A DNA stretch of 37,544 nucleotides from Mnemiopsis leidyi (taxonomy: Eukaryota > Ctenophora > Tentaculata > Lobata > Bolinopsidae): the NCBI GenBank assembly GCA_000226015.1, contig JH152863.1, positions 6,526-44,069 on the forward strand, read 5' to 3'. Positions 1 through 9,800 of the stretch are shown here, piece by piece. The position numbers were made by a program, and so were the translations under genes. The stretch's first letter is position 1. The number at the start of each line of letters is the position of its first letter. The notes below the pieces were generated by a model that saw nothing but the letters and a program-made list of their open reading frames with translations, was not told the DNA's origin and ran no database searches.

Positions 1-350
1 AAGTTGACTATATGAGATAAAGTGTGTCGGTCCACGATGTCTCTCGCTGTTGTGAAGTGCGTATCGAAAAATTCGACTCGCAGCTCCCACAGCATGGGAC
101 ATTTGGCGAGGACGTGTTCGACCGTTTCGTTCTCCTCCTGGCAGAGTGAACATGTTGGAGCGATTTCCCGGTTGATCTTGCTGAGATGATAATTAAGACA
201 AGCGTGACCAGTCAGAATCTGAGTGGCGGTACGCAAGTCTCTCTTACCAAGCTTGGGCAGTTCCTTGCTAAATCTATCCCTCCACAGAGTGCTGAACACC
301 TTGGGTGGACTGATTTTGAAGTTCCTGCGAATGATACTGTTATTTTACTG
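1..350 (-). mobile_element. 3' end of a non-LTR retrotransposon ORF2 (RNase H tail and zinc knuckle), truncated
   Basis: Read on the minus strand, one open frame runs from about 350 to the window edge. It contains the run LTGHACLNYHLSKI followed by a Cys-Cys-His-Cys knuckle, CSLCQEENETVEHVLAKCP. This TGH...CxxC...ExxEHxLxxCP layout is the hallmark of the C-terminal part of Jockey/R1/CR1-type LINE polyproteins, after the reverse transcriptase and RNase H. An in-frame TAA near 350 closes the frame on the 5' side, so the copy is 5'-truncated, as usual for LINEs. The element continues past position 1. It is not a host gene. The family (LINE-like) is clear; the exact clade is not. Confidence 0.8.
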
Positions 351-1228
351 TTTGCAATTATGTATTGATCTTCGACCCCCGCCTCAATATTTTACTTTTA
401 GGCACTACAAATTTAACCGTGACCAAGTTTAGTGTTTACAATTAGTTTTGATGGAATAAAGGCAATTATTACTATATACAGTCGTTGTTCAAAAATATGC
501 GTGATTGCGTTTTTTTCTGTTTTTGCGACTTATTTGAGAAGGCTGTTGCATCAAATTCGTATCCGATATAGCTATATTTTTTTCTCAAGTCAAGCATATG
601 TTTCCTAGCTTGAATTCCAATAGATATTATCTTATTTAAGTTTTTATGGAAATAATGCTGAAGATCAAAGGATTTATGGATTTTATTTACTGTCAATTAT
701 ATTGTAATTCTTTAAAAAGTTTGATTTTCCTCATTTGCATGGGTGTAACAGCTTTTTTCAAACGGTTAGATTAAAAATTTATCTGCATCGAAAATTGAGC
801 AAAATTTCCAAAGCTCATAATTTTTTGAAATAAGGACAAAGTTAGCTAAAAACCAATCATATAACTCCATTTGCATGCCCTTAGCATACGGAAATGACCC
901 GGGCTTCCACATCTAACAAAATCTGAGCAGCAGGCCAGATTTCAAAATTTTCGGAATTTTCGCTAAAATTAGCTCTATCTTTGAATCTAGACCATACAAA
1001 AAGCTTCCAAAAATTAATTATGAAAGCTAATTCATATAAAAATTTGAAAAATTCTGCTTAAAAGGCTTTTTAAATCAATAAAATTGGTTAAACAGGTAAA
1101 AAGTTATGGTCGAATCAATTTTTAGATATTGTATATAGAAGTTCAATTTCGTTAATAGATTTAAAAGGCTTGTTTGAATGATATAAAATATGGTTACTAT
1201 TTACAAGATCATTATCATAAAATCACAC
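351..1228. other. AT-rich stretch without a gene (3' flank of the PIM-like kinase)
   Basis: This is very AT-rich, with scattered stop codons in all frames and no splice-bounded open frame that resembles a protein. It should hold the 3' UTR and polyadenylation region of the kinase gene transcribed leftwards. The nearest minus-strand AATAAA I see is around 670, about 550 bases past the stop. Nothing else is supported. Confidence 0.4.
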
Positions 1229-2170
1229 TCAAATCAATGAAAGAGGAAGCTCAGAATCGCAGTTCTGATTCTCGTAGATCGTGTAAGCAGAACACCGGGA
1301 GTAGATAGAATCGTCCAGCACTCGTTCGTTCTCCCCGCACTCTCCAGTAACTGTAATGAAGGGGTGCTGTAGAGCCTCCTCAAAGCAGATCCGCTCGTGT
1401 TCGTCTCTCTTCAGCATCTTACGGATCAGATCACGAGCAGAGTGGGAGACCAGGTCAGGGAAAAAGAGAGTAGCTCGCATCACGTGATCCTCGTCATAGA
1501 AGGGTAGGGAAGCAGTTAGGAGCTCGAACAGGACTACCCCACACGACCAGATTGTTGTAGGTTCAGGTCGGTATCCGCTTTCTGAGATCCACTCCGGAGG
1601 GGAAAAGGCTGGGGTTCCGAAATTCCCGTAGTATGTCTCCTGGTTGGCGTAGGTGGCGGAGCCGAAATCGATCAGCTTGATGTTGTAGTTGTAGCAGTTG
1701 ACGAGGACGTTCTCTGACTTTATGTCACGGTGGAAGATGAGGTTGTTGTCCAGGTAAAGACAGACAGAGAGGAGCTGCTGCTCGATGAAGGAGGCTACAG
1801 CGTCGTTCTGAGGTCCGTACTTCGAGATAAAGTCGTGGAGGTCCAGGGAAGCTAGAGGTCTTTCCATCACCAGAGCGAACTTGTTCTTGAACTCGTACAT
1901 GTCTATTAGAGAGATGATGTTGCGGTGATCCAGGGAGTTTAGGTAGACAGCTTCAGCGGGGACGTTTTGTTTCTGTATCTTCAGCATGCTCTCCACGTTC
2001 TTCCTCTTGATGTACTTCACTGCGACTGTCCGGAAGGTAGAAGTTTGGGTTGCTTCTACGATCTGACCGTACGATCCTGAACCTAGGGTCTTGCCAAGCT
2101 CGTACTTGGACTTGAACTCCTGTTTCTCGGAGGAAGGGTGACAGAAGAATCGAGTAGGTTTAAGTCCCAT
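1229..2170 (-). CDS. PIM-like serine/threonine protein kinase, intronless
   Basis: This single uninterrupted 313-codon frame encodes a complete protein kinase. The glycine loop GSGSYG is at residues 30-35, the ATP-binding Lys is K52 in VAVK, the alpha-C Glu is probably E73, the catalytic loop HRDIKSEN starts at H147, and IDFG has D168. PIM hallmarks are the hinge MERP with a proline (M102-P105), the PPEW motif in place of APE, and loss of the usual Asp in the DxWSxG motif (here TIWSCG). The length is close to human PIM1. PIM kinases are constitutively active, lack regulatory domains and phosphorylate basic-motif substrates in cytoplasm and nucleus (family knowledge). The start ATG sits in a strong Kozak context, CTACCATGGG. 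No intron is visible, unlike vertebrate PIM genes. It lies on the same strand as, and downstream of, the carboxypeptidase exons, so it may be nested in that gene's intron. Confidence 0.88.
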   Translation of the reverse strand: MGLKPTRFFCHPSSEKQEFKSKYELGKTLGSGSYGQIVEATQTSTFRTVAVKYIKRKNVESMLKIQKQNVPAEAVYLNSLDHRNIISLIDMYEFKNKFALVMERPLASLDLHDFISKYGPQNDAVASFIEQQLLSVCLYLDNNLIFHRDIKSENVLVNCYNYNIKLIDFGSATYANQETYYGNFGTPAFSPPEWISESGYRPEPTTIWSCGVVLFELLTASLPFYDEDHVMRATLFFPDLVSHSARDLIRKMLKRDEHERICFEEALQHPFITVTGECGENERVLDDSIYSRCSAYTIYENQNCDSELPLSLI

Positions 2171-3111
2171 GGTAGGTAATGTAGTTGTTGTTGTTTCTGA
2201 TACAGTTGAAGAAGGATAGTGCGATTTGATAATTCAGTCCTGATTTCGACCACCATTTATTCTATCTAGTATCAGAGTCAGATCTTGTTAGGCAGGTAGT
2301 GGTGTCAGCTGATCGAGCTGGGGAAGAGAGGGGCGTCTTTTCAGGGAGAGGATCTCATATCGCTCCTGGTGTCTAGGATTGTTAGCCGGTGTGCGGTGGT
2401 GTCAGTGGTGCGAACATGTGATCCCAATATTGGATCATGTGTTTTACTGGCTTTAGTGAATAAAAATTATGAAAAGTAACTATGAATAACTTGGTTAACG
2501 CATGAAATTAAGTTTTATGATGAATAGGACTAACATAGACTCTATTACTCCTAATTATCATATAACCGACGAAAAAGTCCCTATTTTACACACCATGCAT
2601 GAAATTAAGTTGTCTGAAAGTACTTAAGTGCGCGTAAATTTTAACACCTGAATAGTGCCACCTCACGATGCCATATTCACAGTGCTGTTAAGAAACTTAG
2701 AGAACCTCCATTAGCACGTAAAAGAGATACTAATAATTACACACTCACATAAACCACATCAAATGTAGAGAGTACATAAGTTCGGATCAAAGAAAGTGTA
2801 GCAGAGTCAGAAGAATGCAAAATTAGAGGAAAATGATTATAAGAATAGGAAGATCAACACATTATACATCGACCAAAGACACTAACCCTAAAGAAAGGAA
2901 GAGTACAAATGACAGAAAAGAAGAAAAATGAAAACCTAGGGGGAGGGTACAAATGGCGGGAGAGAAAAAATGAAAACATAGGGAGAGTACAAATTTTGTT
3001 ATCTTATAACTTATTTGAACTCGGACAATCCAACAGCCACATGTTACACAAGTGTAACGGCCAATTACAGGAAGCCGAATGTACAATTATACATACACGC
3101 CAGTGACGGTT
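2171..3111. other. 5' flank of the kinase gene; no other gene seen
   Basis: This is mostly AT-rich DNA. The first 230 bases upstream of the kinase ATG (2171-2400) are less AT-rich and probably hold its 5' UTR and promoter; no TATA box is obvious at a convincing spacing. I searched for the missing 3' exons of the carboxypeptidase gene (a conserved PGG-I-T-N-G stretch should follow) and did not find them here. The two short open frames around 2900-3100 look like chance. Confidence 0.4.
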
Positions 3112-3376
3112 AAGGTAGTGTGTACCATACTTTCATCGCCCGAGATCAGACTTCGCTGCAAATTGCAATGGGCAGCTACTCATTTAACCCTCGCCTCACA
3201 CCCCATTTCTGGAGCATTTGGATGAGAGGACCTGGGGCTGCATAGATCCAACGGAATCCTTAGCTGAGCATTAACGATGCTCAACCAATGGCCAGTGCCG
3301 CAGCTGGGGCCTGGGAATCGAACTGCTAACCTTTCGATTAGCAGACAGACGAATTAACCGACTGCGCCACTGAGCC
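3112..3376 (-). mobile_element. tRNA-derived SINE (copy 1), 35 bp downstream of a carboxypeptidase exon
   Basis: The minus strand from 3376 starts GGCTCAGTGGCGCAGTCGG, an A-box-like RNA polymerase III promoter. About 45 bases later it has AGTTCGATTCCC, a good B box. Between them is a tRNA-like anticodon arm with TGCTAATC, reminiscent of tRNA-Ser(GCU), but the arms do not pair well enough for a working tRNA. A tRNA-unrelated body of about 190 bases follows and ends near 3112. The left boundary is approximate and I could not find a target-site duplication. A nearby open frame of the carboxypeptidase gene reads into this element only because the intron donor is ignored. Confidence 0.72.
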
Positions 3377-3410
3377 TAATAACGGGAAAGAAGAAGAAAG
3401 AAGATCTAAC

Positions 3411-3894
3411 CTGTCATCATCACAAATCCTCTCCCCCTTGTACATAGTAGGATGAGCTTTAGCGTAGGTAGAGGCCATGTACACGAATGTATTATCGTCA
3501 GGAGACCCTGCATACACTCTGGCCTGACTCTCACTGTTGTCATAGGGATAACACGCCACTAGAGATCCTCCATGGAGAGAGATACTGGTGGTGAACATCT
3601 TGTCTTTGCTCCACTTCATTATAGCTGATGTTTCAGGTTGTAGGGGGTCCTTCCTCGGGGCGATTCTGTCGGGGAAGTTCCGGTTAAGATCGTAATCTTG
3701 ACCGTTACCGCGTCCCTTTGTCCAGTTGTCGTGTTCAGCCACAGCAAACCCGTCAGGGTTCACGGAGGGGAGGAAGTGTATGTCGAGAGTGTCGAGAAGT
3801 CTGGTCACCAGGTCGTCGTGGCCGTAGGAGGAGCAGAAGTACTGGGCTAGGTTTATCAGACATTCTCGTCCTACTGCCTCGTTGCCATGGATAC
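3411..3894 (-). CDS. CPD: CPD-like exon: third carboxypeptidase domain, catalytic core, incomplete
   Basis: The acceptor TTTATGCCAG and donor GACAG|GTTAGA bound this exon. It encodes the HGNEAVGR zinc site (His and Glu), the substrate region [13 protein letters not shown] with the Arg that binds the C-terminal carboxylate, and [13 protein letters not shown] with the third zinc His. The exon ends inside the CDDDR codon. In the family this is followed within about 10 residues by a conserved G-I-T-N-G segment, then the MQD-Y loop and the catalytic Glu; none is present between here and position 1. The domain looks intact as far as it goes, so active residues are under selection or were until recently. 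Confidence 0.85.
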
Positions 3895-6800
3895 CTGGCA
3901 TAAAGAGGATTTGTGATAGTTCAATTTGTTAGGGGTAGAACACTGAATAGGGAAATTAGAAATAATACACAGCGTGTACGTTTAAAATGTTAGCAACAAA
4001 GTTTTAAGAAGGGGAATGCTATTAACAAATCATGGACACTTGATGCTTGAGTAAGGATGCTGATCCTGATGAGGGTTAATGAAACAGGATGCCGAAAATA
4101 ATGAAATGTTCACCTCCAACAAGTTTGATCCTCTGTTTACTCCCGTTCTCAGCTCCAGTAGTAGAATCACCAGCAGACATTCTCAGCACCTGCATGGCTC
4201 TCTTCTCGTGAGTAGTCCCTATATCATACACCCAGGACATCTGGGGACATTCCTTCAGCACACTCTGGAATGTTGCCAACATCTCCTCGTGACTATGGTA
4301 ACCGAGTGAGGAAGGAAGAGGAAACAGCCTGACATTTACCGACTTCTCGGAACCGTCTAGAAACTTGGTAGCTCGGTAGTAGCTAGCTCCTTGAAACTCA
4401 ACCGTAGAGAGACCCTTCACTTGTACAGCTACTGTGTTTCCCTCGGACTGTACAACTTCCTCTCCGTTAATGTAGCACGTGATCGCCTCCCCAACACTAG
4501 TTGTCTCGTCTAATGCGCCGTGTTTGATGAAGGTTACTTTCACTCCTTCGCTCCGGTCTGTGTCGGAAACTATCACTATCTTCTCTCGTACACGCACCTT
4601 AGGATGGAAAATATATTAGTTTAGTGTGTGTTACTGTACATTAGATAATAGACGATTAATAAATAATAATTCATTTCTTTTCGATTTAGAGTGACATTTT
4701 AGCAAATTTTTTGTAGGTGCTCTAAACAAAATAACTTACGGGAATCTCAGTAACTTACGAAAATGTCAGTAAATTAACAAAAAAAACTTACAGGAATTGC
4801 AGTAGATAAACAAAAAACTTACGAAAATATCAGTAAATAAACAAAAAAACTTACGGGAATCTCAGTAACTTACGAAAATTTCAGTAGATAAACAAAAACT
4901 TACGGGAATATCAACTTACGGGAACTTCAACTGCCGGATAAACTGAAACTTACGGGAACTTCAACTGCCGGAGGTTCGAACACTTCGGGAGGTTCAAAGA
5001 CGTAATGTTCAGTTTCGTTCCAACTGCTTTGTTCGCTGTATAAGGTAAAGTTGTACACTACCTGGTACTTATCAGACACTGTCACCTGCGGATAAGAGAT
5101 AGGGACATATGAACATGTATATTTACGTGAATCTTGTTATTTTCATACTGACAATATTTGCAGTATAGGAAGCAACGACATCGTATTGTACCTAGAGTGA
5201 TTAAAACACACTCATAATTAAGTACTAGTTATACGAACGAAAAAACATGGCAAAATAGGCTCACAAAAACAAAAACTCGTCAGCTCACCTCGACAGTTTT
5301 ACTCCGTAGAGGACCCTTCTCAGCCCAGACTTCATGCACTCCCGGCACTAACAGTCTCCAGTAATCCCCATCTGCACCGGACTTAACGGACTTAGAGTTC
5401 TCCTTGACATGTATCTGAGCTCCGGAGATGAGTTCCCCTCCGGATGACTTGACAAAGCCGGTAAGAGAGTGATGTACAGCATCAGCGTACTCTAACAGTG
5501 ATACTCTGCAGGTTAGATACGTTATTGGAAATGGAAGGGAACTTGAATAACTCTTGAAATATAGAATACTCTATAATCTTGAATAACTCAAGCAAGATAA
5601 GGAATAACTTCGAACTAAGCTCCTAAGGATTGTTCATCCGATAAGAGATTTACAATAATGTCGCCACATTCAACTCCTTAATTATTTAATTCTTTAAGTT
5701 TAACTCAACGAAACTTCTCGTCAGTTTAACGCAACGAAAACTTAATAAAACCTGTTGTCACTCCAGAAATCCGGAAGGAACTTGCCGTCGGGATATTTCG
5801 CACAGCCCAGCTCCAACGTTATCTCAAAGCAATCATGAAACACATAGTTGTAATCCTGCATTCCTCCCGTCACCGGGTACCACTTGTTCCCGTTAGTGAT
5901 CCCGCCCGGGAACTGTACCGTGCCGTCCAGATTACACGCCACTCCCGCGTGCATGGTGGGGTGGTTGTCCGCGTAGATCCTGCTCACGTGTTGGAAGAAC
6001 GTGTCGTCCGGACACTGCGAGTACACGTGGTTTTGCAGGCCGGAGACTGTGTCGTCAAAGGGGTAGTTAGCGACGAGGGAGCCGCCGTGGAGGTTTGCGG
6101 AGAGGATGAAGTGGTGCGCGCTCATCCACTTCATAACTGCCTCTGTTTCGGGTTCCCGCTTCTTCTCCTCGCCGTCGTGAAATTGGTCAGGGAAGTTCCT
6201 GTGAAGTTTAGAGAAATTAAGAAGATTGCTTGAATTGTGAACTGCATTGCGGGTGTAGCGTATAAATTTACAACATGGCACTCAAATATGGAATGTTTGA
6301 TTGTGAATAACTAGGTATTTATCATTAGGAAAAATGAAGTGTATGCTTATTTGTGTAGTTGTGTGTCATGGAAATATAACTCAGATATAAAAGACATGAT
6401 GCAGGAAGCTATCAGTCTGCTATAGGAATAAAATGCAAAATAGTATACCTATTCAGATCCTCGCCATGCGCGTTAGCACGCCCGTTAGTGTTATAACTGT
6501 CCCGCACTGGCACCGCAGCCTCAAAACCGTCAGGGTTCATAGATGGCATGATGTGGATACGAGTGGTTGAGAGGATGCGCGTAATGCGCGGGTCCGTGTT
6601 GTAGTTCTTACAGAGAAGTTTTGAGAAGGAGATAAGAAGGGAACGTCCCACAACCTCGTTACCGTGCATATTACCTAGAGCAGTGAAGGATTACAGAGAT
6701 TGGGTTTACAGAGTCTGTAGTGAGATTACAGAGTCTGTAGTGGGTTTACAGAGTCTGTACTATCTTACTAGTACACAGGTAGGGTAGTGCACATTTTCAC

Positions 6801-9800
6801 TTGGCACTCATTTTATCTACTAAAGGGAAGCTCAGTAAGCTTTGGCATACAGCTATGGCACTTTTAAAAAACTTAGTTTTAATATGTCGAGATATTTTAA
6901 TTTTCTTTATCCCAGACCATGATGAACTTGCAAATAAGGAGTTCCCTAGATTCACTAAAACAAGGACAGTTACTTACAGGTACTTACAACGAGTTATTAC
7001 TGACGGTACTTACCGATATATTTGAATTACTGACGGTACTTACCGATATATTTGAAGTCAGGTATTCCCGGCACATGTTTGGTTGGATATTTGCCAATAA
7101 CTAAAACAAGCAGATCTCTACCGTCAACACTCTTCCCGATACTGAAATGGTAATGTGTCAGTACCGCATTGCTATACAGACTGTTATTAAAAGCGTAAGT
7201 CTAGCTAGTGGCTCAATTTATTTAACAAACTCAACAAATACAGATTTTAATTCTCGATAGGAAATGATAATACGTATTTTCTCCTTACACCGAATACATT
7301 TGTCTTCGTATTGTGATTTTGTTAACAAATTACTTTAAACATTTCTTGGATCTGTAAGCAACATGACTTGGATTCAGAGACTGTCCTTTTCTGATGACAA
7401 AGATTTATTTATTTTTTACTATTACTAAAATACTATTACTATAATACTATTACTAAAATACTATTACTATAATACTATTACTAAAATACTATTACTAAAA
7501 TACTATTACTATAATACTATTACTATAATACTATTACTAAAATACTATACTACTATTACTATAATACTATTACTATAATACTATTACTATAATACTATTA
7601 CTATAATACTATTACTAGTTTTATGATCAGATTTGCATGTAATTTGCCAAATAATCAACGGGATTGGGCCTACTTAAAAAATACGAATTTCCATAACCGA
7701 AGTTAAAGAATAACCATAGTAAGAATTTCTGTGGATTGTTGGTCACAATTTTGACCAGCGTCATTGTCTTTTCGGAAGATAATAATAATTGCAAGGCATA
7801 ATTTTCAGTACAGGATTCAAGATGAGGCGATGTTTTTACGATGTTTTAGACTTTAGTACATTCACGTTTAGGGCCATAGGAGCTAGAACTCCATATAAGA
7901 TTATTGGTTTTACCGATAAGTTAAATCTAAACAAGTGAGAGATTAGAACGAGAGCTAGATTTTGTTAATAGTTTCATTTCTTTTCAGATTAAACTGATGT
8001 AATGTGCTTATCTTGTGTTAAAGGCTCAAGAAAAATGTCTTGCAGGTGCAAAAGAACCGTATAAGTGAAAACTGATTCAATATAAGAGATTGACTGAACC
8101 GTTTGTACAGTGACCTATTCTGGAATGAAAAAGATGTCGTATATAATGACTCACAAGTCACAACAGTAGTCTTTAAAACCACAGCACAGGGCCATTCTTT
8201 ATCGATTCTTCTTCCAAAAAGATATATAAGTTGCCACCCCTACATTTTCAAGACAAATGAAAGCGCGACAAAGATTTTTGCGAAGAGCGTCTACCATTAT
8301 TACTACAGAATGCTACTACATTTCCACATATTTACACACATCGTTACTACAAATCCACATATTCACGTGTTCATTGGACACACATCGCTACTTCATATCC
8401 ACATATTTACACTCATTTTACACACATCGTTATACTCCAAATCCTGCACAGTTACTGCCCAGTACTAATGATAGGACGCTCTGTACCAGTATCACATCGT
8501 GTATTTACCCTCTCTCTAATGGTAGTTTAACACACAGTTACTACTTACTGTTGCTGTGTGTATTGACAATAGGCTGACTGTTGAGATCTAGTGATGTGGA
8601 ACTAGGGCCAGGGAGGAGTAAGAGAGGAGAGATTTTTTTAGAGAGGAGATTTTAGAGAGGGGAGATTTTAGAGGGGAGATTTTAGAGAGGAGATTTTTAG
8701 AGGGGAGATTTTAGATGGGAGATTTTAGAGGGGAGACTTTAGAGAGAGGAGAAGAAGGAAGGAGTCTAGAGATAGACGCTGTATTTGGTAACTAATGAGG
8801 TTCTCAGACCGTGGTACAGGAAGATTTATAGTGAGGATTGCAAGGTGGAGATAAAGAGTCGAACAAGACAGAGATAGAGGAGGAGAGTTTAAGACACGGT
8901 ATCTCATGAGACCATGTGTATACAACTACTTCATGACAAGTGTCAGAAGTAAAACAAGGTTCCAAGTTTTACATGTTTGTACGTGCCCACATTGTAGGTT
9001 AGTCATAACAACAACACTGACTATAGCTATAGGTATACATGATAAACAGCTAGTTAGCTCTACACAGTACACACGACAGTCAGTTAACAATAGAACTTAA
9101 ATAAAAGGGTTAAATAAAAGGGGAAATTTGGTCCATCGTTACATCAATATTACATTTAAACTAGTACATAACTGGGTGTAATTGATAATGTATAGCTTAT
9201 ATTGTATGCAGTGAGACTTCACTGCCCCGTTGCTACTGTAATGAAATGAAACATTGGCATGAAATAATGCACGACTTTTAATGGAAACTTACATCGCCAC
9301 ACTCGGGTAACGAGGTTCACAATAAATCATCCTGTCATTTAAACTGTGTCTTCATAGCAGTGTTGATATTTGGTAGTAACAAAACAGTGTATAAAACTGT
9401 TAAAAAGTTTCATAGTATTTACAAACAACACCACTGTATACATTACCAGACTGTATACCTGTATACATATACATTACACCCACCTGTATAAATCAGTTAT
9501 AGCTGGATACTCCTCATGTATGCTGTGTAAAGTTCTGTTCATCTGTAGGAAGTTCTCGTGTTGAGTTGGTACAGGGTCAATGTCTCCCATCACCGTCTCA
9601 GGTAGCTGAGTTCGCTCCTCCACCGCCAGGGTCGGTACTAGCACTTCCGGGTACGAACCTGTAGGCGTGATGCTTCAGAGTATTTACAATTTCATTTACA
9701 GTTTGTAGGCGTGACGTTATAGTTCATTTACAGTTTGTAGGCGTGATGTTACAGTTCATTTACAGTTTGTAGGCGTGATGTTATAGTTCATTTACAGTTT

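Larger units (their letters stand above)
7142..9483. other. CPD-like intron, 2.3 kb, with several simple repeats and no gene
   Basis: The intron contains an AT-rich microsatellite, a short array of imperfect CACATATTTACACAC repeats at about 8310-8440, and a GA-rich minisatellite at 8615-8760. The open frames at 8103-8577 on the plus strand are made by the CACATATTTACACA-type repeats and do not resemble a protein. Confidence 0.6.

Noticed and set aside
3301-3376. A functional tRNA gene
   Set aside because: A and B boxes are present, but the arms do not pair well and a non-tRNA body follows, as in a SINE. The same reasoning applies at 14800-14864 and 35860-35930.
3338-3410. Open frame extending the CPD-like exon to a stop
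   Set aside because: The frame runs past a good GTTAGA donor into intron and SINE sequence. The translated tail has no family match.
5835-6233. 132-codon plus-strand open frame
   Set aside because: It is the antisense shadow of the active carboxypeptidase exon and has no features of its own.
8103-8577. 121- and 106-codon plus-strand open frames
   Set aside because: Both come from imperfect CACATATTTACACAC repeats read in two frames, and they lie inside an intron.
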